A DNA stretch of 7,007 bases from PWND01 sp964601515 (lineage in GTDB: Bacteria > Bacteroidota > Bacteroidia > Bacteroidales > UBA7960), in the NCBI GenBank assembly GCA_964601515.1, contig CAZRNU010000152.1, positions 1 to 7,007 of the forward strand, read 5' to 3'. The translations under genes were made by a program, and so were the position numbers. Below, piece after piece: positions 1 to 6,013 of this stretch (position 1 is the first letter of the stretch; the number at the start of each line of letters is the position of its first letter). The notes beneath the pieces were generated by a model. That model did not search any database. It worked only from the letters and a program-made list of their open reading frames with translations, and was not told the origin of the DNA.

Positions 1-27
1 AAAAGTACGATTTTTATTAGTACTTTT
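1..27 (-). terminator. Possible weak terminator hairpin downstream of arcC
   Basis: An inverted repeat lies at the left edge: AAAAGTAC (1-8) pairs with GTACTTTT (20-27) around an 11-base A/T-rich loop. Read on the minus strand it lies about 80 bases past the arcC stop and ends in a T-run, as an intrinsic terminator would. The 8-bp stem has only two G:C pairs and the window ends there, so the remainder of any T-tract cannot be seen. It could equally be a chance palindrome. Confidence 0.3.
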
Positions 28-60
28 AGTCTAGTTTCTTAGGGGTGGGCAACAAGTCAA

Positions 61-113
61 GATATCTGATACCCGACACCTGATACCTGATACCTGATAC
101 CTAATACCTACCT
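61..113 (-). repeat. GGTATCA heptanucleotide tandem array at the 3' end of arcC
   Basis: On the minus strand, reading away from arcC, the units are AGGTA (partial), GGTATTA, GGTATCA three times, GGTGTCG, GGTATCA and a degenerate GATATC. On the plus strand this is TGATACC repeated. The arcC stop codon (108-110) lies inside the first units, so the array abuts the coding region exactly and is probably transcribed as its 3' untranslated region. A related array lies in the same sense orientation behind the alkylation-repair gene (2154-2181). There are no spacers, so it is not CRISPR. Function is unknown; heptamer tandem repeats of this sort are known from other phyla, for example the short tandemly repeated repetitive sequences of cyanobacteria. 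Confidence 0.85.
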
Positions 114-1049
114 ATGTATTACCGTTCCTTTTCCTTCTTGTCCTAATTCTTTTGCTTCGGTAATGATTGCGTCGACGCCGCCGTTTTCTACGAATTCAAT
201 ACAAGCTCTAACCTTTGGAGCCATGCTGCCTTCTGTAAACTGACCATCTGCAAGGTGTTTTTTAATCTCTTCGATAGTAACTTTTTCAAGTTTTTGTTCG
301 CCGGGCTTATGGAAATTGATGTAAACATTTGGAACATCAGTTAGAATGCAAAATTCATCAGCTTTAATCTTTGCAGCGAGCAATGATGATGCAAGATCCT
401 TGTCAATTACTGCATCAATACCAATCATTTTGCCTTTTTCGTCATAATAAGCAGGGATACCGCCACCACCTACTGTGATAACGATATTACCTTCGCGAGC
501 AAGTTTTTCAACAGCTTTCCAGTTAGGAATCTCAACCGGACGAGGAGATGCTACAACTCTTCTCCAACCACGTTTGCGTGGGTCTTCGTGAAACACCCAA
601 TTATTTTCAGCTGCCATCAGATCAGCTTGTTCTTTTGTGTAAAATGGACCAACCGGCTTGTTTGGCTTGCTGAATGCAGGGTCGTTTTTGTCAACAACAA
701 CCTGTGTAACCAGAGTAACGATATTTCTTTCAATACCATGTTCTCTCAATACATTACGCAATTGTTGTTCAATCATAAAACCAATAGAACCTTGTGTTTC
801 AGCAACACAGAAATCGATCGGCTGCTTTGGCAAGCCAAATACTTGGTTTCCACCTTCGTGTTGCAGTAATACATTCCCAACCTGAGGTCCGTTTCCATGA
901 CCAATTACAATATCATATCCACTCTTAATTAGAGGAACCAGATGTTGGCATGTTTCATAAACGTTTTGTTCTTGCTCATCAATAGTTCCTACTTGATCGC
1001 CACGCAGAAGTGCGTTTCCTCCAAATGCAATAACTGATAGTTTTTTCAT
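108..1049 (-). CDS. arcC: Carbamate kinase
   Basis: Predicted cytoplasmic carbamate kinase of 313 residues, full length for the amino-acid-kinase fold family. It transfers phosphate reversibly between carbamoyl phosphate and ADP, usually yielding ATP at the end of arginine/citrulline or purine/allantoin breakdown. Visible motifs are the N-terminal AFGGNAL nucleotide/phosphate loop (residues 8-14), GHGNGPQVG (50-58), TVGGGGIPAYY (192-202), IDAVIDKDLAS (211-221), LTDVPNVYINF (236-246) and GSMAPKVRA (274-282). Lys217 and Lys279 are 62 residues apart, matching the spacing of the two active-site lysines of the enterococcal enzyme (209 and 271, from memory). The ATG start at 1049 directly precedes the MKKLSVIAFGGNAL strand. 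No arginine deiminase, ornithine carbamoyltransferase or transporter lies beside it, so the source of its carbamoyl phosphate cannot be told. It diverges from the alkylation-repair gene. Identity is near certain; pathway is open. Confidence 0.97.
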   Translation of the reverse strand: MKKLSVIAFGGNALLRGDQVGTIDEQEQNVYETCQHLVPLIKSGYDIVIGHGNGPQVGNVLLQHEGGNQVFGLPKQPIDFCVAETQGSIGFMIEQQLRNVLREHGIERNIVTLVTQVVVDKNDPAFSKPNKPVGPFYTKEQADLMAAENNWVFHEDPRKRGWRRVVASPRPVEIPNWKAVEKLAREGNIVITVGGGGIPAYYDEKGKMIGIDAVIDKDLASSLLAAKIKADEFCILTDVPNVYINFHKPGEQKLEKVTIEEIKKHLADGQFTEGSMAPKVRACIEFVENGGVDAIITEAKELGQEGKGTVIHR

Positions 1050-1281
1050 AATTTATTAGATTTAATTTTGATGTTTATAATTTCCTTTGGTAAAAAATAA
1101 AAGCCTTTCGAAACTTTCCGAAATGTGCAATAGTGAAAAAATTGCCTTATAAGGGCAAAGAAAATGTTTTTAATTAATTCGGTATTGCCGAAAGAGCTTG
1201 AAAAAACAATAACACTATTTCACTGAAAGTCTTCATTAAAGGCTAAAGTGTTTTATTTTAAGTATTTATGAATTCTGAATG

Positions 1282-1316
1282 CAAATCTATAAAATTTAAA
1301 TGAAATCGGTGACAAA
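1282..1316 (-). promoter_or_regulatory. Candidate Bacteroidota-type promoter for arcC
   Basis: On the minus strand TAGATTTG (1289 down to 1282) matches the TAnnTTTG -7 box of Bacteroidota, and TTTG (1316 down to 1313) could be the -33 box. The spacer is 23 bp, longer than the roughly 19 bp I expect, and such short motifs are common in A/T-rich DNA. If used, it would give arcC a leader of about 225 bases containing the small hairpins at 1106-1219. Confidence 0.3.
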
Positions 1317-1318
1317 AT

Positions 1319-1352
1319 GTTTACTGATTCATTCATAAAAAAGTTAAATTTG
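1319..1352 (+). promoter_or_regulatory. Candidate Bacteroidota-type promoter for alkD
   Basis: TAAATTTG (1345-1352) fits the TAnnTTTG -7 consensus. About 20 bp upstream, GTTTAC (1319-1324) is only a loose -33 element. The predicted transcript would start near 1358, giving a leader of about 75 bases that contains the ACATC/GATGT and AAG-ACTTA/TAAGT-CTT hairpins. The proposed -33 elements of this promoter and the divergent arcC promoter are neighbours. Confidence 0.35.
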
Positions 1353-1432
1353 AATGTTTTGATATTATTACATCTACTGATGTGATGAAGACACTTATGA
1401 TAAGTCTTTAAATCGTCAATTTATTAAACTTT

Positions 1433-2146
1433 ATGAATGCTATAGACTCTTTAAAATCTGAAATTAATCTGCTTACTAATCCTGAGAGGGCAAAATTAAT
1501 GGCTAAGTATTTCCGGGTTTATCCGGGCGGATATGGAGAAGGGGATGTTTTCCTTGGGCTCACTGTACCAATTCAAAGAAGCTTGTCGCAAAAATATTTT
1601 AAAGACATAACTCTTGAGCAAATTTCTGAGATGCTTTTAAGTAAGTTTCACGAGCATAGGCTAATTGCAGTGTTTATAATGGTTCTTATGTATAAAAAAG
1701 CTAAAGATGAAAATGAAAAAGCAATTATTGTTGAGGCTTATCTTAAAAATATAAAAGGTGTAAACAATTGGGACATTGTTGATTCTTCTGCTCATAAGAT
1801 TTTGGGGCCGTTTTATGAAAAAAAAGACAAGAAGATTCTTTATGATTTGCTGAATTCAGGAGATTTATGGAAACAAAGAATAGCAATTATATCAACAATG
1901 TACTACATAGATAGAAGAAATTTTGTTGATATATTTGCAATGTCGGAAAAAATGCTCGACCATAAGCACGACTTAATTCATAAAGCAGTAGGTTGGATGC
2001 TAAGAGAAGTTGGCAAAAGGGACTTTGATGCAGAATATAACTTCCTAATAAAACATTATAAAAAAATGCCAAGAACAATGCTGAGATATGCCATAGAAAA
2101 GTTTGACGAAGAGCTTAGGCAGAGTTTTTTAAAGGGAGAGGTTTGA
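1433..2146 (+). CDS. alkD: DNA alkylation repair protein, AlkD-type DNA glycosylase
   Basis: Predicted 237-residue cytoplasmic protein of the AlkD family (all-helical HEAT-like repeats), usual full length. Family members excise positively charged N3- and N7-alkylated purines, gripping the helix without flipping the base. The hallmark segments are present: NNWDIVD (residues 111-117), WKQRIAI (146-152), HKAVGWMLREVG (183-194) and C-terminal MPRTMLRYAIEKF (212-224). Trp113, Asp117, Arg149 and Trp188 match the four functional residues described for Bacillus cereus AlkD (Trp109, Asp113, Arg148, Trp187), with 4 residues between the first pair and 39 between the last pair as in that enzyme. The catalytic aspartate is therefore retained. 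The ATG at 1433 follows an A/T-rich leader without a Shine-Dalgarno motif. No other repair gene is nearby, so it appears to be a single-gene unit, divergent from arcC and possibly read through into the downstream binding-protein gene. Confidence 0.93.
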   Translation: MNAIDSLKSEINLLTNPERAKLMAKYFRVYPGGYGEGDVFLGLTVPIQRSLSQKYFKDITLEQISEMLLSKFHEHRLIAVFIMVLMYKKAKDENEKAIIVEAYLKNIKGVNNWDIVDSSAHKILGPFYEKKDKKILYDLLNSGDLWKQRIAIISTMYYIDRRNFVDIFAMSEKMLDHKHDLIHKAVGWMLREVGKRDFDAEYNFLIKHYKKMPRTMLRYAIEKFDEELRQSFLKGEV

Positions 2147-2153
2147 ATTAATT

Positions 2154-2181
2154 GGTGTCAGGTGTCAGGTATCTGGTATAA
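2154..2181 (+). repeat. GGTGTCA/GGTATCA heptanucleotide array after alkD
   Basis: Four consecutive heptamers, GGTGTCA, GGTGTCA, GGTATCT and GGTATAA, begin 8 bp after the alkD stop codon. They belong to the same family as the array behind arcC and have the same orientation relative to the preceding gene. The last two units are diverged, as if the array were decaying. Confidence 0.8.
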
Positions 2182-2188
2182 GGCTTTT

Positions 2189-2214
2189 GACTGTCGACTG
2201 CCGACTGCCGACTA
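2189..2214 (+). repeat. GACTGCC heptanucleotide array upstream of wtpA
   Basis: GACTGTC, GACTGCC, GACTGCC and a partial GACTA run head to tail immediately after the first array, ending 12 bp before the wtpA start codon. The unit is unrelated to GGTATCA and is a small G/C-rich island in A/T-rich surroundings. It also contains the palindrome GTCGAC (2194-2199). Either array could be the remnant of a larger intergenic repeat element. Confidence 0.75.
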
Positions 2215-2226
2215 AATTTATTAACT

Positions 2227-3123
2227 ATGAGATTATTAAGACTTATTATTTTAACAGTTGTGGTTCTTTTTCTTGGATGTAATAATTCAGGCAACAAAGC
2301 ACCAAAAGAGAACTTGTATGTAATTCATGCGGGAAGTTTAACTTATCCTGTTCATAAAATTGCAAGAGCCTTTGAGGCTGAAAATCCGAGTGTAAAAGTA
2401 TTAACAGAAGCATGGGGTAGTAAGGCCGGAGCCAGAAGAATAATAGAACTTGAGAATCCCGCTGATGTATTTTTATCTGCAGATTATATGATTATTGAAA
2501 ACATGCTTTTACCTGAGCATGCTTCGATGAATATAAAATTTGCGAGAAACGAAATGTCTATCGTATTTACAGAAAAATCAAGATATAGCAACGAGATTAC
2601 CGCGGAAAACTGGCATAGCATTTTGCTTAGACCTGATGTTAGCATAGGAAGAAGCAATCCTGATCATGACCCTTGCGGGGTGAGAGCAGTATTTACCTGC
2701 CAGCTTGCAGAATTATTTTACAATCAAAGTGGGTTAGCCGAAAAGCTTCTTTCAAAAGACATTCACAATATCAGACCTAAAGAAACTGATTTAATAGCAT
2801 TACTTGAATCAGGGCATATTGATTACATCTTTCTATATCGCAGCGTTGCAGTTCAGCACAATCTAAGGTATCTTATATTGCCTGATGAATTAAATCTTGG
2901 CAATCCTGGATTAAATGAATGGTATTCTCAGGTAAGTATAAATACTTTAGGAACATCACCCGGGTCAACTATTAAAGAAGTTGGACAATCAATGGTTTAT
3001 GGCTTAACAATACCTCACAGGTCCAAAAACAAAGAATTAGCTGAGAAATTTGTTAGTTTTGTATTAGATGGTGATAAAGGGATAAAAATTCTTGAAGAAT
3101 CCGGTCAACCCAGAGTTAATTAA
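2227..3123 (+). CDS. wtpA: Tungstate/molybdate-type ABC transporter substrate-binding lipoprotein (WtpA family)
   Basis: Predicted 298-residue lipoprotein. The N-terminal hydrophobic stretch ends in a lipobox (LFLGC, lipidated Cys18). The chain then follows the WtpA/ModA family, whose members bind tungstate or molybdate and hand it to a WtpB/WtpC permease and ATPase. Family blocks seen are HAGSL (residues 34-38), ADVFLSADY (79-87), FARNEMSIVFTEKS (105-118), GRSNPDHDPCGVRA (141-154), PKETDLIALLESGHIDYIF (184-202), YRSVAVQHNLRY (204-215) and MVYGLTIP (256-263). The family usually has FEY before R/K-SVA; here it is FLY, with Leu203 where I expect a metal-oxyanion-coordinating glutamate. Asp148 of the DPCG segment is kept. 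No permease or ATPase gene follows, because a strong terminator begins at the stop codon. Residues after the lipid Cys (NNSGNK) lack acidic charge, which fits a protein facing the periplasm. Family assignment is strong; ligand is inferred. Confidence 0.9.
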   Translation: MRLLRLIILTVVVLFLGCNNSGNKAPKENLYVIHAGSLTYPVHKIARAFEAENPSVKVLTEAWGSKAGARRIIELENPADVFLSADYMIIENMLLPEHASMNIKFARNEMSIVFTEKSRYSNEITAENWHSILLRPDVSIGRSNPDHDPCGVRAVFTCQLAELFYNQSGLAEKLLSKDIHNIRPKETDLIALLESGHIDYIFLYRSVAVQHNLRYLILPDELNLGNPGLNEWYSQVSINTLGTSPGSTIKEVGQSMVYGLTIPHRSKNKELAEKFVSFVLDGDKGIKILEESGQPRVN

Positions 3124-3159
3124 AAAAAGAGGCTGAAGGTTACTTCAGCCTCTTTTTTT
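3122..3159. terminator. Strong bidirectional intrinsic terminator
   Basis: A perfect hairpin: ten core pairs (3129-3138 with 3143-3152, sequence GAGGCTGAAG) close a GTTA loop (3139-3142) and are flanked by seven A's (3122-3128) and seven T's (3153-3159). The A-run and T-run can extend the stem to 17 pairs and supply a U-tract on either strand. It overlaps the wtpA stop codon on the plus strand and lies 18 bp past the stop of the minus-strand lipoprotein gene, so it serves both convergent units. Confidence 0.95.
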
Positions 3160-3176
3160 AATTAATAACACCCCCA

Positions 3177-4508
3177 TTAATTTATTCCATAAACTTTAAC
3201 TTTATCTAACCTGTAAAGTGTGGTTTGGTCTTCAGTGCCACTGCCGGTGTATTTGAATCCAATGTGGAAATTTCTGCCGGTATTAGCAACATTAATTTCT
3301 CCTGATCCCACCCATGTGTCCTGATTTACATTTGAGGAAGCAATAATAGCCGGTAGTTCAGTCCAAGTCGCTGCTGCAGGATTTGTTCCATCAAAATTAT
3401 AAGATACAAATGCTTTCAATCCATCATGTTTGAAATTTAGGTAGGCAGTTTCGAAAGTTACAGTTGACGATTGATATGAGCTAGCTGCAATTGCCGGAGT
3501 AGTAAGCCATGCAATATTACTTTCTTCACCGGATCCATAGGCGGTAATTTGAGCAAAATTTCTAGAACCTGTAGTTGAAGTTATCCAATGTTTTGTTCCT
3601 GCAATAGCAATAGATTTCCAACCGTTAAAATTAATTGGAGAGCCAATTGTTCCTTGCATAAAGTCCTCAGAAAAAAGAAGAGTACCATCAACATCACCAC
3701 ATCTTGCTCCATCCATTTCAATTTCTTCAAAATGCCTGATATATAGCTGCCAGGTATCAAAATTTTGCCACGATGGACGGTATAAACCAACAACTGCAAT
3801 TAAAGATCCTCTGCCTCCGGGTACTTGCTTGCCAGCGAAATTCGCATAACCACTGGTTCTAACAACAATGCTGTTCCCAAAACAATCTTCAAGAGTGCGA
3901 TTAATTGTATTCAGTCCAACAGGGTCAGCAAATAAGGAACCTATGTCAGTTTCTCTAAACTGAACATCAACCAGCTTGACAAATTTAGCCATATAACCAC
4001 CGTTAAGAATATCGGTTATGCTAACTTCCTCAGGTTGAATATCTATACCCTGTTTCAGTTGCACAACATTTTCGTAAGCATCAACAGAATCAAGCTGCAT
4101 CATGCTATTGTATGCAGAAACTGTTGTTCCTTTAAGATTAATACGAATAGAATCGCCTTGAAGCAGATTAGTTCTAGAGAATCTTACATTAATTGCAGCA
4201 GTTTCATCTTGTATATATGCCTGATTATAAATATTTCCTGACTCCTGGCTCATAGTTACCAAGGCATAAATATTATATTCGGTAACTCCGCTCGGATTCT
4301 TTGTTTCATCGGCAAAAAAAGCATCGTTAAAAGTAACAGCTTGCCCATAGTGCTGATAAATTTTTATCAAAGAATCAAGTGTAATAATACTGTTTGGGTC
4401 AAGGCTTTGTAATGGTGGAACATCTTTTTCCTTTTCACAACCAGTAAACAAAAAACCAATGACTAATGCATTAATTATTATTAAAAAATTTCTTTTTGTC
4501 CAATTCAT
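3177..4508 (-). CDS. Surface lipoprotein with DUF5689 domain and C-terminal choice-of-anchor-J-like domain
   Basis: Predicted 443-residue lipoprotein of unknown biochemical role. Its signal peptide ends in LFTGC (lipidated Cys24) followed by EKEKD, a Lys/acidic stretch like the surface-export signal described for Capnocytophaga lipoproteins. Residues about 40-265 form a DUF5689-type, OB-fold-like beta domain, with SGNIYNQAYIQDETAAINVRF (split over 90-110), GDSIRINLKG (118-127), VRTSGYANFAGK (216-227) and GRGSLIAVV (232-240). Cys209 and Cys270 match a cysteine pair in the upstream paralogue and may form a disulphide. Residues about 277-443 begin LLFSEDF and contain the alternating strand pattern, W/TTPAI and terminal LDKVKVYG typical of choice-of-anchor-J jelly-roll modules, which often bind glycans or proteins. 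It is the last gene of a minus-strand unit, 43 bp after its paralogue, and ends at the shared terminator. A role as accessory ligand-capture subunit for the upstream TonB receptor is inferred from position. No nuclease catalytic motif is seen. Confidence 0.85.
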   Translation of the reverse strand: MNWTKRNFLIIINALVIGFLFTGCEKEKDVPPLQSLDPNSIITLDSLIKIYQHYGQAVTFNDAFFADETKNPSGVTEYNIYALVTMSQESGNIYNQAYIQDETAAINVRFSRTNLLQGDSIRINLKGTTVSAYNSMMQLDSVDAYENVVQLKQGIDIQPEEVSITDILNGGYMAKFVKLVDVQFRETDIGSLFADPVGLNTINRTLEDCFGNSIVVRTSGYANFAGKQVPGGRGSLIAVVGLYRPSWQNFDTWQLYIRHFEEIEMDGARCGDVDGTLLFSEDFMQGTIGSPINFNGWKSIAIAGTKHWITSTTGSRNFAQITAYGSGEESNIAWLTTPAIAASSYQSSTVTFETAYLNFKHDGLKAFVSYNFDGTNPAAATWTELPAIIASSNVNQDTWVGSGEINVANTGRNFHIGFKYTGSGTEDQTTLYRLDKVKVYGIN

Positions 4509-4551
4509 AATTTTGAATTTTTAAATTCGGATAAATATCTTATTTTGCTAA

Positions 4552-5964
4552 TTACTCGACTATATCGTTTAAGTTTCTAATCAAGAATTGTGGAGTATTA
4601 TTAATAGACACAATTCCTGTAATAGTAACAGGCCCAGTTGGGACAGTAGAACCGGCAAACTCGGCCCAATTATATGTAAACAAGGTAATAGTGCCCGTTC
4701 CATCGCTTAGAGTGAGGCTGCCATGAGTAGTTCCAGGTGTCGCAAATGTAGTTCCTCCGGTAATTGTAGCATTCGTGAAAGTAACTAGAGTTGACTCGTA
4801 CACATTAATATTTGCGACAACTTCAGCAACTGTAGTTTCTACCGGCTGGGGTAGTGTGCCCGGGCCAATTAGATTAACATTTCCATTAGGAATATCATTG
4901 ATTTGCAATAAACCTGCATACAATTCAAGAGGCAAAGTGCCGGCATTTATTCTTATTAAATCGCCCAAGTTGAAGTTGTGAGTAGCTGTAAATCTTAAAG
5001 TTATCCCAGCCATTGAGTCATCCATAATTACTGCATTTCTGCTCGACATATTATCCCCTTCGCGATCTGAAACAACAACAGCTCTTACAACAATATTTGG
5101 AGGAAGATTTGTTTCACCTTCGGCAAACATATCTTTAATTTCCTGAATAGTTATTAAATTAGAATCATCGTCGTCGCATCTAGGATCATTAAATGTAACT
5201 TCATTAAAACTTCTAATCAATAGTTGGTAATCATCACGATATCTAGAAACAACAGCAATTAAGGAGCCTCGTCCCGAAGGAAGAATCTTGTCGGCAAAGT
5301 TTGCAAATCCGCTTGTTCTGACAATAATAGTGTTCCAATCGCAATCCATTAGAATTCTATTAACATTTTCAAACTGGTCATCCGGGTTGGCAAAATACTT
5401 TCCAATTTCTGTTTCAAAAAACTGCACATTATCTAATCTGATAAGTTGAGATTGAAATGCATCTGTTTTAATTGTATTTATATTTACCAGTGTTGGCTCA
5501 ATAATAGGCTTAGGCTCTCCATAAATTGTAGTTGTGCATGCCCATGTTGCAAGTTTTTCAATATTTTTATCGACATTCACTGAGTCTACTTGCCAAAGCT
5601 TCTGATATTGGCTTACAACAGTATTTTTAAGATTTATTCTTATATAATCACCTTGATACAAACCACCGGCCGACAACAACCTAATATTAATACCGCCGGT
5701 TGCATCCTGAATAAAAGCCGATTTATAAATATTACCGGACTTATCGTCCATAACAACCGTTGCAAATAAAGAATAATCTTCATCAAACTTGTACGGGAAA
5801 GTTAAAGGATCTATTTGTTTCAGCTCTGCAATAGTTATAACTTTATCCGGATCATAAGGTATAGGAGTTATCTCCGGCATGTCAAATTCTGATTTCACGC
5901 AACCTGCCATTAAAAAGAGCACAAATGCGGAAAATGATATTAAAATTATTTGTTTAAGTTTCAT
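4552..5964 (-). CDS. Surface lipoprotein with two tandem DUF5689-like domains
   Basis: Predicted 470-residue lipoprotein. I chose the ATG at 5964 because the signal peptide begins right there (MKLKQIILI...LMAGC, lipidated Cys22). The in-frame extension to 5991 would need a TTG start and adds nine polar residues in front of the signal. After the Cys, VKSEFD has a Lys and a Glu, a weak surface-export-like signal. Residues about 40-257 form a DUF5689-type domain: ITIAELKQI (43-51), SGNIYKSAFIQDATGGINIR (76-95), QGDYIRINLK (104-113), VRTSGFANFADK (215-226) and GRGSLIAVV (231-239). Cys208 and Cys263 are conserved with the downstream paralogue. Residues about 268-470 start again with ITIQEIK (271-277) and repeat the pattern, with IMDDSMAGITLRF (313-325), GDLIRIN (334-340) and a second OB-like beta set ending QFLIRNLNDIVE. 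It lies 49 bp after the TonB receptor gene and 43 bp before its paralogue. Function is unknown; nucleic-acid or nucleotide binding is possible from the fold type only. Confidence 0.85.
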   Translation of the reverse strand: MKLKQIILISFSAFVLFLMAGCVKSEFDMPEITPIPYDPDKVITIAELKQIDPLTFPYKFDEDYSLFATVVMDDKSGNIYKSAFIQDATGGINIRLLSAGGLYQGDYIRINLKNTVVSQYQKLWQVDSVNVDKNIEKLATWACTTTIYGEPKPIIEPTLVNINTIKTDAFQSQLIRLDNVQFFETEIGKYFANPDDQFENVNRILMDCDWNTIIVRTSGFANFADKILPSGRGSLIAVVSRYRDDYQLLIRSFNEVTFNDPRCDDDDSNLITIQEIKDMFAEGETNLPPNIVVRAVVVSDREGDNMSSRNAVIMDDSMAGITLRFTATHNFNLGDLIRINAGTLPLELYAGLLQINDIPNGNVNLIGPGTLPQPVETTVAEVVANINVYESTLVTFTNATITGGTTFATPGTTHGSLTLSDGTGTITLFTYNWAEFAGSTVPTGPVTITGIVSINNTPQFLIRNLNDIVE

Positions 5965-6013
5965 GATATAATGTTTTATTCTATTTAACAATATAAAGTT
6001 CCTTGCGAACGAA

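Larger units (their letters stand above)
1050..1432. other. 383-bp divergent intergenic region between arcC and alkD
   Basis: No convincing coding region lies here. The stretch is strongly A/T-rich and carries several small inverted repeats. These are TTTCGAAA (1106-1113) followed by TTTCCGAAA (1115-1123); TTGCC/GGCAA around TTATAAG (1142-1158); TTCGG/CCGAA around TATTG (1178-1192); ACATC/GATGT around TACT (1370-1383); and an imperfect hairpin at 1388-1408 (ACTTA/TAAGT plus AAG/CTT). A 7-bp pair AATAGTG (1129-1135) and CACTATT (1213-1219) encloses two of the hairpins. Candidate Bacteroidota-type promoters for both neighbouring genes lie near its middle. The length exceeds what two simple promoters need, so a leader RNA or regulator sites are possible but not demonstrated. 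Confidence 0.6.

Noticed and set aside
61..113. CRISPR-like array
   Set aside because: Units are 7 bp, contiguous and without spacers; this is a simple tandem repeat.
588..885. Two overlapping plus-strand open frames inside the carbamate kinase gene
   Set aside because: They lie antisense to a complete, motif-rich arcC and their products have no recognisable domain; they are shadows of the real gene.
1887..2078. Minus-strand open frame inside alkD
   Set aside because: Antisense to conserved AlkD coding sequence, including the region of the functional Trp188; product has no family features.
3581..4241. Short open frames on both strands within the single-DUF5689 lipoprotein gene
   Set aside because: Out of frame with or antisense to a well-supported protein, without independent start signals or domains.
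4515..4528. GAATTT/AAATTC palindrome just upstream of the 443-residue lipoprotein start
   Set aside because: All but two pairs are A:T and the loop would be two bases; this is expected by chance in such A/T-rich spacers.
4775..4981. Plus-strand open frame within the 470-residue lipoprotein gene
   Set aside because: Antisense to a conserved domain; no recognisable product.
5965..5991. Upstream TTG start extending the 470-residue lipoprotein by nine residues
   Set aside because: The ATG at 5964 begins a textbook lipoprotein signal, and the extension would put polar residues (LNRIKHYI) ahead of it.
5998..6010. Hairpin GTTC/GAAC between the TonB receptor and the first lipoprotein gene
   Set aside because: Only four base pairs and a poor U-tract; it is not a credible terminator or attenuator and does not argue against co-transcription.
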